Source of the DNA: a virus
IMG/VR virus record: IMGVR_UViG_3300018063_000023
Coordinates: 1 to 42,982 of that record
Strand: one strand, 5' to 3'
Length of the DNA stretch: 42,982 nucleotides
Part shown: in pieces, positions 5,855 through 13,305 of the stretch
How positions within the stretch are numbered: position 1 is the first letter of the stretch
Layout of the letters: every line of letters begins with the position of its first letter
The notes under the pieces: generated by a model
Seen by the model: only the letters and a program-made list of their open reading frames with translations
Told to the model about the DNA's origin: nothing
Database searches by the model: none
Translations under genes and position numbers: made by a program

Positions 5855-6435
5855 ACCCGCTTCTGGTACTCGCAAGCTGCGGCCTAGCGTGGTATATCTT
5901 GCACGGCCTTTACAAATACGAGCGGGCGCGCCGCGAGTGGCGGGAAGAGCACCCGGATTGGAAAGAGTGGGAAGAAATGACAATGATGGGATTGCCAGAG
6001 GCTCCACCACCGCGGCCGGACAAAGAAGCCGATGAGGGCAACCGAAGGGAGAGGTCAGCGCGTGAAGACAACAGGCGCAGGCGGCAGGGCAAATGGGCCG
6101 TCTTTATGATGGCAGCTGTCTTCGGCGCGGCCATCATGGCGGCGGGGTTGGTTTCGGGGGCTACGAGCGTAGCACCGGCCTCCCCCGCTGCCACTCCATC
6201 TACCGCCCCATCCGCTACCTCGGATCTAGTTGAAGAAGCTGCTGACCAGTTTCTTCAAGACGTTTCGAGGGCAACCGGGGATTCAGAGCGGTACGTCCAG
6301 CTCATCTGGTGCCAAGGTCTTCAATTAGGAAGCACGCCCCGGGAAGAGTGGAGGCAGAACGGCTTAGCCGCGGGCGGGTCGGAGGAATTCGTAGATGCCG
6401 TGGGAGCGGAACTTGATTCCCGCTGTGAGGCATGA
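5851..6435 (+). CDS. two-span membrane protein, 194 aa
   Basis: The ATG at 5851 is coupled by ATGA to the 41-aa membrane gene and preceded by GGGGACGGGG. There is an N-terminal hydrophobic segment (MNPLLVLASCGLAWYILHGLY), a charged helical region with HPDWKEWEE and an Arg-rich stretch (NRRRRQGK), a second membrane span at about 87-108 (AVFMMAAVFGAAIMAAGLV), an Ala/Pro/Ser/Thr linker, then a globular C-terminal domain ending DSRCEA. Topology suggests the C-terminal domain lies outside the membrane if both spans insert. No family recognised. Confidence 0.7.
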   Translation: MNPLLVLASCGLAWYILHGLYKYERARREWREEHPDWKEWEEMTMMGLPEAPPPRPDKEADEGNRRERSAREDNRRRRQGKWAVFMMAAVFGAAIMAAGLVSGATSVAPASPAATPSTAPSATSDLVEEAADQFLQDVSRATGDSERYVQLIWCQGLQLGSTPREEWRQNGLAAGGSEEFVDAVGAELDSRCEA

Positions 6436-6926
6436 CGCGAAAGCTTGCAAACTCGGAGGACATTCCCGCAGGGGGAGCCGATCCGACTGGTGCCCGGTGT
6501 TCCGCGCACAGTGCAACGAATACGAGCGGACCTACTTCCGCACGAGACGAAACTGGATCAGCATCGAAGAAGCAAAGCTCCGGTGGAGCGCAAAAAGGCG
6601 TCAACGGAATCTTAATACCAACGAGCAGCACTCTGGAGAAGTATGGAATCACTAAGGACGAGTGGTTACAACTACTCGCTAGCAGCGGATATGTTTGCGG
6701 GGTTTGTGGTAATAAACCTCCGAGTGGGAGGTTGTTCACGGATCACGAGCACGTCCGGGGCTGGAAGAACATGGCTCCGACTATGCGAAAGCGTTTCGTT
6801 AGGGGCCTAGCCTGCTACGTGTGTAACAGGTTTGTTCTTAATCATCGAATCTCAGCAAAGCTCTTGCGAAGCGGTGCCGATTACCTCGACGCGTATGAGA
6901 AGCGGTCGCAGGAGGAAGGTGTTTAG
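6432..6926 (+). CDS. recombination endonuclease VII-type HNH nuclease
   Basis: The C-terminal half carries the endonuclease VII signature: C89-x2-C92, D104-H-E-H107, then R124-GLAC-x2-C131-N132. The four cysteines bind a structural zinc, and DHEH is the metal-dependent active site that cleaves Holliday junctions and branched DNA, freeing DNA for packaging. The KYGITKDEWLQLL lead-in is also typical. The first ~60 residues are Ser/Thr/Gly-rich and poorly family-like. Over about 6480-6600 a different frame looks more protein-like, so a frame change may lie near 6600-6635. The start given is the ATGA coupled to the upstream stop. Confidence 0.85.
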   Translation: MTRKLANSEDIPAGGADPTGARCSAHSATNTSGPTSARDETGSASKKQSSGGAQKGVNGILIPTSSTLEKYGITKDEWLQLLASSGYVCGVCGNKPPSGRLFTDHEHVRGWKNMAPTMRKRFVRGLACYVCNRFVLNHRISAKLLRSGADYLDAYEKRSQEEGV

Positions 6927-6927
6927 G

Positions 6928-7059
6928 ATGTCTTGGGAGGTGGAAGCGGTGATCCGATTTGAGGAGGAGCCGCCCGAGGATTGGGAAATCGAGGAAGCAC
7001 TGGGAGACGTGTTCGATCAGGTAGTTATCATCCGCGAATGGCTGAAGGAAGAAGTGTAA
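6928..7059 (+). CDS. 43-aa acidic peptide
   Basis: The ATG at 6928 is one base after the resolvase stop, with AGGAGGAAGG upstream. The product (MSWEVEAVIRFEEEPPEDWEIEE to EWLKEEV) is strongly acidic with a mixed strand-helix pattern. It is coupled to the next gene by TAATG. No family recognised. Confidence 0.6.
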   Translation: MSWEVEAVIRFEEEPPEDWEIEEALGDVFDQVVIIREWLKEEV

Positions 7060-7298
7060 TGACGACAAAAGCTAAGATCGGGGATATCGTCGCCGTCGAA
7101 TGGCAGGATGCCTGGTGTATTCACGAAGAAAGTTCCGAAAATGACTGGGCGGATTCTTTCGCGCTGACGACGTATGGCATTCTCCGCCGTAACGGGGATA
7201 TCGTTACGGTCGAAAGCGAGACCAATGTTAACGGCGAGGGTCGGTGCACTACGCATATCCCGCGCGGAATCGTGTCGCGCATCCGGCGGCTTACGTGA
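7059..7298 (+). CDS. hypothetical 79-aa beta-rich protein
   Basis: TAATG-coupled to the acidic peptide. It begins MTTKAKIGDIVAVEWQDAW, has repeated beta-type stretches (GDIVTVESETN), and ends IPRGIVSRIRRLT. The short KIGDIVAVEW opening resembles small SH3-like or KOW-like barrels, but this is only a resemblance. The last 4 bases overlap the 5' end of the tRNA-His, so a transcript cannot yield both intact. Confidence 0.6.
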   Translation: MTTKAKIGDIVAVEWQDAWCIHEESSENDWADSFALTTYGILRRNGDIVTVESETNVNGEGRCTTHIPRGIVSRIRRLT

Positions 7299-7366
7299 GG
7301 CGGGGGTGGGTGGTAGCCCGTCCGGTTGTGTCCCGGAAGGATCAGGTTCGATTCCTGGGCCTCACT
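7295..7366 (+). tRNA. tRNA-His (anticodon GTG)
   Basis: Complete 72-nt cloverleaf. Acceptor GTGAGGC (7295-7301) pairs fully with GCCTCAC (7359-7365). D stem GGGT/GCCC has an 8-nt loop, and anticodon stem TCCGG/CCGGA holds loop TTGTGTC, giving anticodon GTG (7329-7331 region). The variable loop is 4 nt and the T arm is TCAGG-TTCGATT-CCTGG. Two oddities: base 37 is U rather than a purine, and neither G-1 nor C73 (base 73 is T, base -1 is C), the usual histidine identity pair, is encoded. CCA is not encoded. Confidence 0.85.
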
Positions 7367-7397
7367 CCGTATAATGGTGATAGTGGGTTTAGCCCAC
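7347..7397 (+). promoter_or_regulatory. possible promoter (TATAAT) and small hairpin upstream of the exonuclease operon
   Basis: A perfect TATAAT lies at 7370-7375, 4 nt after the tRNA. The hexamer 17 bp upstream (TTCGAT, 7347-7352) is a poor -35. A GTGGG-TTTAG-CCCAC hairpin at 7383-7397 follows in the leader of the next gene. This is the only gap in this part of the arm where genes are not directly coupled, so a separate promoter is plausible but unproven. Confidence 0.25.
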
Positions 7398-7422
7398 CAA
7401 ATCGGGAGGCAGGAGGTAGTAA

Positions 7423-7659
7423 ATGAACGGTCAACCGAGAAAGAAGGGCGAGGCAGAACTTAGCTGGTCTGCGATCAAACGGGCCGTAACTGCTCGCGTC
7501 AATTTTGAGGCTCAGGTTTGGCGAGAGCGCAAGCTCAACGAAGCACTAAACGAGGCATGGGAACAGTTCCAGGAGGGTCTGAATGACGATATCATTCTGG
7601 GTCCTGGGGCAGATGCTTTGGACATGCTTGGGCCGGGCGGGGTGACAGATGAAGCTTAG
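7423..7659 (+). CDS. hypothetical 78-aa protein
   Basis: A strong AGGAGGT site precedes the ATG at 7423. The product starts MNGQPRKKGEAELSWSAIKRAV, has a long charged helix (RERKLNEALNEAWEQFQEGL) and a Gly/Asp-rich tail. It overlaps the exonuclease gene by 11 nt. No recognisable domain; opening the DNA-metabolism run suggests an accessory role, which is inference. Confidence 0.7.
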   Translation: MNGQPRKKGEAELSWSAIKRAVTARVNFEAQVWRERKLNEALNEAWEQFQEGLNDDIILGPGADALDMLGPGGVTDEA

Positions 7660-8236
7660 ACAAGTTGCCGAGATGAGAGTGCTGTATTTTGACTTGGAGT
7701 GCAAGCCCGGGCACTGGATCGGCGGGGATTATGTGTCGAAGATCATTACTGCCGGAGCATATGCCTTCGGAGAAGATGATCCTACAGTGTTGACCCATTA
7801 CGAAGTTCTTCCGGGCGACATCGCCCGAGAAATTGCGAACGCAGTTAGGTCGGCCGATCTTGTAGTGGGGCATTACATCCGCGGGTTCGACCTGCCGTTG
7901 TTGAACGGTGAGCTGCTTCGCGCGGAAGAACCACCGCTTGGACCCGTCCTCTCGCATGACACCAAAGAGGATTTGTATCCAGCGCACGGCCGGAGCAAGA
8001 GCCAAAAGAACTTAGGTGCCGACTTGAAGCTGGATAACCCGAAAATCGAAGTGACCCTTGCGGAGTGGGAGGGCTTTAACGGTCGATACCCGGGGTTCGA
8101 GGAGAAGATCATCGAGCGCGTCGTCGGCGACGTGGTTCAAAACCGCGAGCTGCGACTGGCGCTCATCGACATCGGCTGGATCGGCCCGCCGACTATCTGG
8201 CAGCCCGATGGGCGGGAGGCGGTGTACGTACCGTGA
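7649..8236 (+). CDS. DnaQ-like 3'-5' exonuclease (RNase H fold)
   Basis: 195 aa with the DEDD exonuclease motifs: Exo I D15-x-E17 (YFDLECKPG), Exo II GHYIRGFDLPLLN with the conserved D, and an Exo III-like GDVVQNREL segment. Such stand-alone proteins degrade DNA or RNA from the 3' end and may proofread or trim ends. The family A polymerase here has its own exonuclease domain, so this is an extra activity. The ATG at 7649 overlaps the previous gene; an alternative ATG at 7673 begins just before the first motif (MRVLYFDLE). The stop overlaps the next GTG. Confidence 0.82.
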   Translation: MKLRQVAEMRVLYFDLECKPGHWIGGDYVSKIITAGAYAFGEDDPTVLTHYEVLPGDIAREIANAVRSADLVVGHYIRGFDLPLLNGELLRAEEPPLGPVLSHDTKEDLYPAHGRSKSQKNLGADLKLDNPKIEVTLAEWEGFNGRYPGFEEKIIERVVGDVVQNRELRLALIDIGWIGPPTIWQPDGREAVYVP

Positions 8237-8721
8237 GGGAACTAGAAACCTGGAGTAACGAATTCTGGCCAGAAGTTTTTGAAAAGAGAGACAAGTGGGA
8301 TCAGCGATTCCTTGATATGGCAAGTCTCATCAAGACGTGGAGCAAGGACCCGAATACGCAGACCGGAGCTGTCATCGTGCGGCCGAATCGCTCGATCGCC
8401 AGCGTGGGCTTCAACGGCTTCCCGCGAAACATGCGGGACGATGAGGAGCTGTACGCTGACCGGCCCAAGAAGTTGAGCCGAATTGTTCATTGCGAGATGA
8501 ATGCTCTACTAGCGGCAGTCGAGCCAGTACGGGGTTACATGCTCTATACAACCACCATGTGCTGTGACCGGTGCGTAGTCCACATGCTACAAGCGGGTAT
8601 CTCGCGATTCGTCTGGCCTGAAGATACCAAAGGCATGATGAGCCGGTGGGCGGAATCCTTTGCCCTGACCCAATCTTACCTGGACGAGGCCGGAGTCTCT
8701 TACAGGGAGGTGTCGAGGTGA
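8233..8721 (+). CDS. dCMP deaminase
   Basis: 162-aa zinc deaminase that converts dCMP to dUMP. It has the cytidine/deoxycytidylate deaminase signature: HCEMNALL (zinc His and catalytic Glu) and TTMCCDRCVVHM (second zinc pair, C-x2-C), plus the N-terminal KDPNTQTGAVIV typical of dCMP deaminases. GTG start in a GTGA overlap with the exonuclease stop. No thymidylate synthase lies in the window, so dUMP must be used by a host enzyme or one encoded outside. Confidence 0.92.
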   Translation: MRELETWSNEFWPEVFEKRDKWDQRFLDMASLIKTWSKDPNTQTGAVIVRPNRSIASVGFNGFPRNMRDDEELYADRPKKLSRIVHCEMNALLAAVEPVRGYMLYTTTMCCDRCVVHMLQAGISRFVWPEDTKGMMSRWAESFALTQSYLDEAGVSYREVSR

Positions 8722-9308
8722 AACTAGCCTTTGACTATGACGATGTTCTTGTGGATTTCGTGCAGGCATGGTGTGATAGTGTAAATGAGCAGCATCCAAC
8801 TGCTACCATTACCCGCGAAGGTTTGATCCTCGACGGCTGGGACATGTCTAAACACGCATCCGATATCGTGGGAATGGACTGGCTCCAATGGCTTGAAATA
8901 CATTTGGAGTACTGGTACAATGCCAAGACTACGCCCGGGGCGCTAGATGCTCTCCAAACCTTAAAGACGCGGGGACACACTCTTGAGATCGTTACCAACA
9001 AACCCGAATGGGCCAGGCCTGTGGTATGGAATTGGCTCGGATACAATAACCCCCCGTTCGATCAAGTCACGATCACCAACCACTTCGGTAAGGAAGATAT
9101 CTCCAATGCCGACGTGTTGATCGACGACCGGCCAAGTACGTTGGATAGGTGGGTGGCGTCCAGACCCGGCCGAGTCGGTATCTTATTCGCAAGAAGCCAA
9201 AATGTTAAAGAGCAGGGCATGTTCCCAACAGCGTACACGATGCAGGATGTCGTTAACCTAGTTGACAAGATCAGCAACGGGAAGGGCGGGCACAATGACC
9301 CATGGTAA
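8718..9308 (+). CDS. HAD-family 5'(3')-deoxyribonucleotidase
   Basis: 196 aa. GTG at 8718 overlaps the deaminase stop (GTGA). HAD motif I is FDYDDVLVDF (nucleophile Asp and acid/base Asp), motif II is EIVTNKP with Thr, and motif IV is DVLIDDRPSTLDRW. This matches the NT5C-type deoxyribonucleotidase group, which removes phosphate from dNMPs. Beside dCMP deaminase and the DUF5664 protein it suggests adjustment of the deoxynucleotide pool. Substrate preference cannot be read from sequence. Confidence 0.85.
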   Translation: MKLAFDYDDVLVDFVQAWCDSVNEQHPTATITREGLILDGWDMSKHASDIVGMDWLQWLEIHLEYWYNAKTTPGALDALQTLKTRGHTLEIVTNKPEWARPVVWNWLGYNNPPFDQVTITNHFGKEDISNADVLIDDRPSTLDRWVASRPGRVGILFARSQNVKEQGMFPTAYTMQDVVNLVDKISNGKGGHNDPW

Positions 9309-9756
9309 GATTGAAAGACTTTGGTATGCGGATTCCCCCATGTATTCTTATTACAGCGACGGCATGAATGATTCTGATAACGCAGTTGGGGACGGCAATT
9401 TGAAGAACCAAATGGGTAGCCGCAAGGCCCAAATTCAGCTGTTCCCAATGGCGGGGGTCATTCTCGGTTCAGACGCGATGGCTGAAGGGGCCGCCAAGTA
9501 TGGCCCGTTCAATTGGCGAGAAGGCAGAGTCGAGTTGATGCAGTATCTGCGCGGTATCCTGGCCCATACTTTCGCTCTGATTGACGGTGAGGACGTGGAC
9601 CCGGAGAGCGCGACAGGCAAGACCCACCTGGCTGGTATCCTAGCCGGGGCTGCCATTATCGCAGACGCGATTGAAATTGGTGTGCTGATTGACGACAGGC
9701 CGACCGGGGGTCCTGCCGCGCGGATGTTGAGGGAGCGGATCAAGGATGTCGCTTAA
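9295..9756 (+). CDS. dATP/dGTP diphosphohydrolase-family protein (DUF5664)
   Basis: 153 aa. The ATG at 9295 follows GAAGGGCGGG and overlaps the previous gene by 14 nt. Core motifs are AEGAAKYGPFNWREG, LRGILAHTFALIDGEDVDPESATGKTHLAG and a final helix, matching the phage DUF5664 family now described as dATP/dGTP diphosphohydrolases with a MazG-like all-alpha fold; the E/D residues of GEDVDPES would bind the metal. It would cleave purine dNTPs to dNMPs plus pyrophosphate. Some relatives occur in phages with modified purines, but no PurZ is in the window. Confidence 0.82.
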   Translation: MTHGKIERLWYADSPMYSYYSDGMNDSDNAVGDGNLKNQMGSRKAQIQLFPMAGVILGSDAMAEGAAKYGPFNWREGRVELMQYLRGILAHTFALIDGEDVDPESATGKTHLAGILAGAAIIADAIEIGVLIDDRPTGGPAARMLRERIKDVA

Positions 9757-11635
9757 GGGACTAGTGACTCTAGACTTGGAGTGGAATGCTAATCTAGACG
9801 ACGAGCCGCTACTAGTACTCGGGATTGGTGGAAGTTCTTACCCGTACCATGCTATTCCGCCGGGCGCCTTCGACAAGTTGATAGACCCGTCGATCGGCAA
9901 GATTGTATTTACTAAGGCAGACCACCATTGGTTGATCGAGCACGGTGTCGAAATCGGCGGACCTATCGTGGATGTCCAGGTCATGTGCTACGTATATGAC
10001 GAGACTACGCCGTTGACACTGGATTGGTGCTCCAAGAACTACTTGAACATAGACCCAGACAAGAGGATTGTCCGGCAGAAGGGAATAGTCTACTTCCGTT
10101 GTGATGATGGTAAGTTGGTGCCTATCGGACAGGCCCCGATGGATCAGCTGCGCCGTTACAATAGGCGTGACCTATCTATGACCGAAGACTTGTACTTTGA
10201 GATGTATCGCAGGCTCGAAGCAGCCGGTTCCTTGGCTTACTGGAAGGATATGCACGAGCCATTTTCCAAGGTCTTGCTCGACATGGAACTAAACGGCCTG
10301 CCGATCAGCATGAATATGACCGATAAGTTACGACTGGACTACTCTATCCTAGCCAGTGGGTTGGAAAAAGACTTGCGGTACGGCGCAAAACTTCCCGAGC
10401 AGTTTAATTTGAACAGTCGAGACCAAATCGCCAACCAGTTGTTCTCGAAGGAATACAAGCTTCCGGCCAAGATCCGGCTAGACAAGTACGACATGGAAAA
10501 CCTAAAGGAAGGGGTTTGGCCGGACGTAATTGACACGAGGTTCGACATCCAGAAGGTCGGAAGGGAGTTAGTCCATGGTGAATTTGAACTAAAGGGCTTT
10601 GGGTTCAAACCAAGAGTCAAGGCTCCGAAATGCGCGGCGAAGAAATGTGATCATCCGGCAGGTAAGTGCATACCGAGCGTCTCTTCTAAGACGCTCAAAA
10701 TTCACCACAGTAGGCAAGATCCGTGGATTGGGGATTTAATCAAATACCGCGAGTACGACAAGGCATTACAGTTCCTCGCGGTATGGGTGAAGCACCAGAA
10801 GGATGGAAGACTACACACACATTTCAACCAGACTGGAACAGCAACCGGTAGGCTGTCTTCGTCCGACCCGGTAAACCTCCAAAATGTCCCATCAAGGGGC
10901 AGCCTTGGAAAGGAAATCCGAAGCTTGTTCCGGCCAAAAGACAACAATGTATTCGTTAACGGAGACTTTAGCCAGATCGAGCCCAGATTGATGGCCCATT
11001 TCTCCGGTGACCCGATGATGAGAAAGGTCTTCAAAGAAGGAAAGGACATCTATGAAGAAACAACGATGGAAGTTCTGGGGAAGTACTATTCCAAGGGCAC
11101 GCCGGAGCGACAACTGGTACGAACCTGCTTCCTCGCCATGGGCTACGGGGCCAGACCTCCGAAGATCAAAGACAACCTCGCGGAGGAGGGATTCTATTTC
11201 TCCATTCGGGAGGTGGAGCGCTCGTATAAGGCCATCACCGAGATGTACGAAGTCTTCTGGAACTGGAAGGACGAAGAAGTAGCGCGTGGTAGAGAACTGG
11301 GCTACGTCGAGACAATTGCCGGGCATCGCAGGCACCTGAACTTTAAAGGGGAAAACGGATGGAAGGCCGAGCGGCAGTGCGTCAATAGTAAGATCCAAGG
11401 AAGTGCCGCCAATATCACACAGAAGACAATGATTTTAGCCCACGAAGAATTCCCGAAGTGGAACCTAATCCTGCAAGTTCATGACGAGATCATGTTCGAA
11501 GCCGACCGCGATGACGTGCAGTGGACGCACTTGAAGACGTTCAAATACTTGGCCGAATTTGGACATGGCTTCGCACTGAACGTGCCGATCGTATTCGACC
11601 CTATTATTGCTAAATCATGGAGAGAGGCAAAATGA
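9746..11635 (+). CDS. family A DNA polymerase with 3'-5' exonuclease
   Basis: 629-aa replicative polymerase. The proofreading domain has D10-x-E12 (TLDLEWN), D76 and Y138-x3-D142 (DEDDy). Polymerase motif A is D407-FSQIEPR, motif B R455-x3-R459-x7-Y467-G, and motif C H579-D-E581. Motif B normally has Lys where R459 stands, and the position matching E. coli Phe762 is Leu463. The segment 290-315 contains C296-x4-C301-x-H303-x4-C308, a possible small zinc-binding insertion. No 5' nuclease domain is present, as in T7-type enzymes. The ATG overlaps the previous gene by 11 nt; the stop is ATGA-coupled to the next. Confidence 0.95.
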   Translation: MSLKGLVTLDLEWNANLDDEPLLVLGIGGSSYPYHAIPPGAFDKLIDPSIGKIVFTKADHHWLIEHGVEIGGPIVDVQVMCYVYDETTPLTLDWCSKNYLNIDPDKRIVRQKGIVYFRCDDGKLVPIGQAPMDQLRRYNRRDLSMTEDLYFEMYRRLEAAGSLAYWKDMHEPFSKVLLDMELNGLPISMNMTDKLRLDYSILASGLEKDLRYGAKLPEQFNLNSRDQIANQLFSKEYKLPAKIRLDKYDMENLKEGVWPDVIDTRFDIQKVGRELVHGEFELKGFGFKPRVKAPKCAAKKCDHPAGKCIPSVSSKTLKIHHSRQDPWIGDLIKYREYDKALQFLAVWVKHQKDGRLHTHFNQTGTATGRLSSSDPVNLQNVPSRGSLGKEIRSLFRPKDNNVFVNGDFSQIEPRLMAHFSGDPMMRKVFKEGKDIYEETTMEVLGKYYSKGTPERQLVRTCFLAMGYGARPPKIKDNLAEEGFYFSIREVERSYKAITEMYEVFWNWKDEEVARGRELGYVETIAGHRRHLNFKGENGWKAERQCVNSKIQGSAANITQKTMILAHEEFPKWNLILQVHDEIMFEADRDDVQWTHLKTFKYLAEFGHGFALNVPIVFDPIIAKSWREAK

Positions 11636-11877
11636 CCGATAACCCAGAACTGTATGTCATCGTCTGCACACAGATGCACCAGGCTTTTGGGCCGGTCGTC
11701 GGCCTTGACCTGGCGATTCACTGTGCACAGATGATCAACAAGAAGGCGGGCGTTACCTGCGTCCACGCGCCCGTGCCCTTCGTCCCGTTTGAGAGTAGGG
11801 TCCAGGCCCTAGCTACGCTGGGCGTAGAGGAGAAGCAGATGGGCGAGTACAAACCAGGGGAAGGACAATACCTATGA
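11632..11877 (+). CDS. hypothetical 81-aa protein
   Basis: ATGA-coupled to the polymerase, with AGAGAGGCA upstream. It opens MTDNPELYVIVCTQMHQAFGP, has an aliphatic helix (GLDLAIHCAQMI) and a conserved-looking middle (HAPVPFVPFESR). The polar tail is probably flexible. No family assigned; its position suggests a replication accessory or an unrelated small gene. Confidence 0.7.
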   Translation: MTDNPELYVIVCTQMHQAFGPVVGLDLAIHCAQMINKKAGVTCVHAPVPFVPFESRVQALATLGVEEKQMGEYKPGEGQYL

Positions 11878-12065
11878 ATATCATTGAGATCGCTTTAGGT
11901 GTTTTCTTCGGGAGTGTCGCTTCTACGGCATTCATCTCGGGTACTTTCTACCTGATTCGCAAGGTCTCTATCTTGCGCCAGACGAGAGAAAACGAAGCAA
12001 CGTTTGATGACTTGATTGGCAAACTTAAGGAAGCGAAGAGTGCCCAAGATGTCGATGTTCACTGA
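11874..12065 (+). CDS. 63-aa single-span membrane protein
   Basis: ATGA-coupled, with GGGGAAGGA upstream. Residues about 2-28 form one hydrophobic span (IIEIALGVFFGSVASTAFISGTFYLI). The charged helical remainder (RQTRENEATFDDLIGKLKEAK) is probably cytoplasmic. Role unknown. Confidence 0.65.
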   Translation: MNIIEIALGVFFGSVASTAFISGTFYLIRKVSILRQTRENEATFDDLIGKLKEAKSAQDVDVH

Positions 12066-12240
12066 ACGTGACGACAACCATAGGGTATTGTTGGATATTC
12101 GCAATCTGTTGCTAGTCATTGCCGATGCAGTTACTGCGGGTCATCCAGCAGACAAGGTTGCGGCTCGGGCAAAGTTTCATATACTGGCTAACCAACGAGC
12201 AGAGGAGTTGAATAACAGTGCCCCTAGTCGGAGTAATTGA
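12049..12240 (+). CDS. hypothetical 63-aa helical protein
   Basis: The ATG at 12049 (or the second in-frame ATG at 12055) overlaps the membrane gene by 17 nt; GGAAGCGAAGAG lies upstream. The product is helix-rich (DDNHRVLLDIRNLLLVIADAV) with a polar C-terminus that carries the GAGGAG site for the nuclease gene. Function unknown. Confidence 0.6.
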   Translation: MSMFTERDDNHRVLLDIRNLLLVIADAVTAGHPADKVAARAKFHILANQRAEELNNSAPSRSN

Positions 12241-13129
12241 TCCAACCGGTAAAGAGGCTCTGCCGCATCCCGGCAACCTCCCTAACTGGATGACGCAAGA
12301 GCAGCTTCTTCAAATGCTCGCGTCAAACGAACTGGGTGAATCCCACTGGACATACGAGATGGCCGCCGCCGCTATCCAGAACGTGCAAGACCGGGGGGAT
12401 ATAATCAGCACGACGGCACTAACCACCAGCTGTATCCGCGGGGAAGTCCTCAAGCGCAAGGAAGATTACATTGGAGATTTGAACGACTTGTGGACCGCCT
12501 TACGGGGAACGCTGATACACAGGACGCTAGAAATTGCCTCACCTCCCGGGTCTATTTCCGAAGTACGATTCTTCACGGAGGTAGACGGAATCGAAATCAG
12601 CGGCCAGCCGGATATGATGACCGAGAAGTACCTCGTGGACTACAAAGTACCGGCGGATCAGAACACGATCCCGATGAGCTACCTGTACTCCAACCAGACC
12701 GAGCAGTTGATGATCAACGCCTTTATCGCGCGCAATGCAACGCGGTGGGATCCCGAGGACCTTCCATTTGATCCTCGGGACTACCCGGTCGAAAGCGTCG
12801 GCATTGTTTTCATCGGCCCAAAGCGGCCCAAGGTAATGGTTCACAAGGCATCGGTCGAGGTCATCGGCAAGAACGGAAAGCCTAAAAGGGTGCGCCTCCC
12901 GGTGGTCTGGTCTGACGAGGAAGTCCTGCACACGATTCGGCCACGAATGCACTTGCTCAAGAATGCGCTCGACAGCTACCCGGATTGGCCGAAGCCGTAT
13001 GTGGAACCGGGCGGGGTAACCTGGACAGTCAACGACCTTTGGGGCGGCGATGAAACTTGGGATTGTCCTGGGTGGCCGTTCTGCAAATTCGCTACGTGTC
13101 TCGCGAAGAGGAAGGTATACAAATGGTAA
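12218..13129 (+). CDS. Cas4/RecB-like PD-(D/E)XK exonuclease with four cysteines
   Basis: 303 aa, GTG start at 12218 with GAGGAG upstream. The nuclease core has H101 (LRGTLIHRTLE), D132 (GQPDMM) and D141-x-K143 (LVDYKVP), then a Q-motif-like helix (SNQTEQLMINAF). One N-terminal Cys (C72) and three C-terminal Cys (C283, C289, C294) reproduce the split 1+3 cysteine arrangement that holds the Fe-S cluster in Cas4 and AddB nucleases. Expected activity is resection of DNA ends for recombination, packaging or replication. No Cas1/Cas2 or array is nearby, so this is a phage nuclease rather than CRISPR adaptation. A truncated paralogue sits at 4409-4741. Confidence 0.88.
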   Translation: MPLVGVIDPTGKEALPHPGNLPNWMTQEQLLQMLASNELGESHWTYEMAAAAIQNVQDRGDIISTTALTTSCIRGEVLKRKEDYIGDLNDLWTALRGTLIHRTLEIASPPGSISEVRFFTEVDGIEISGQPDMMTEKYLVDYKVPADQNTIPMSYLYSNQTEQLMINAFIARNATRWDPEDLPFDPRDYPVESVGIVFIGPKRPKVMVHKASVEVIGKNGKPKRVRLPVVWSDEEVLHTIRPRMHLLKNALDSYPDWPKPYVEPGGVTWTVNDLWGGDETWDCPGWPFCKFATCLAKRKVYKW

Positions 13130-13305
13130 CGAGAAAGAAACTTCATGCTAGGCGCGAAGAAGAAAGAAAGGAACGGGCAGCAGATGACAAGCCCGGCCTC
13201 GACCCCGTTGACCGCCCGCGTTGGAAAAGGCATACGAAGGGAATGGAGGCCATGTTGAAAGACATCGACCCGGCTAGATTTGAGGCACTCGCAGATGGAC
13301 ACTGA
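13123..13305 (+). CDS. 60-aa highly basic protein
   Basis: The ATG at 13123 overlaps the nuclease stop by 7 nt, with GAAGAGGAAGG upstream. It is rich in Lys, Arg and Glu (MVTRKKLHARREEERKERAADD), then DRPRWKRHTKGMEAM. It probably binds nucleic acid or is disordered. It overlaps the next gene by 11 nt. No family recognised. Confidence 0.6.
   Translation: MVTRKKLHARREEERKERAADDKPGLDPVDRPRWKRHTKGMEAMLKDIDPARFEALADGH

Noticed and set aside
9295-11635. 2-aminoadenine (Z) genome system
   Set aside because: A DUF5664 protein and a family A polymerase alone are not enough; no PurZ or HD-type dATP hydrolase found. Kept only as a question for the missing ends.
12218-13129. CRISPR-Cas adaptation locus because of the Cas4-like protein
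   Set aside because: No Cas1, Cas2 or repeat-spacer array; Cas4/RecB-like nucleases are common phage recombination genes.
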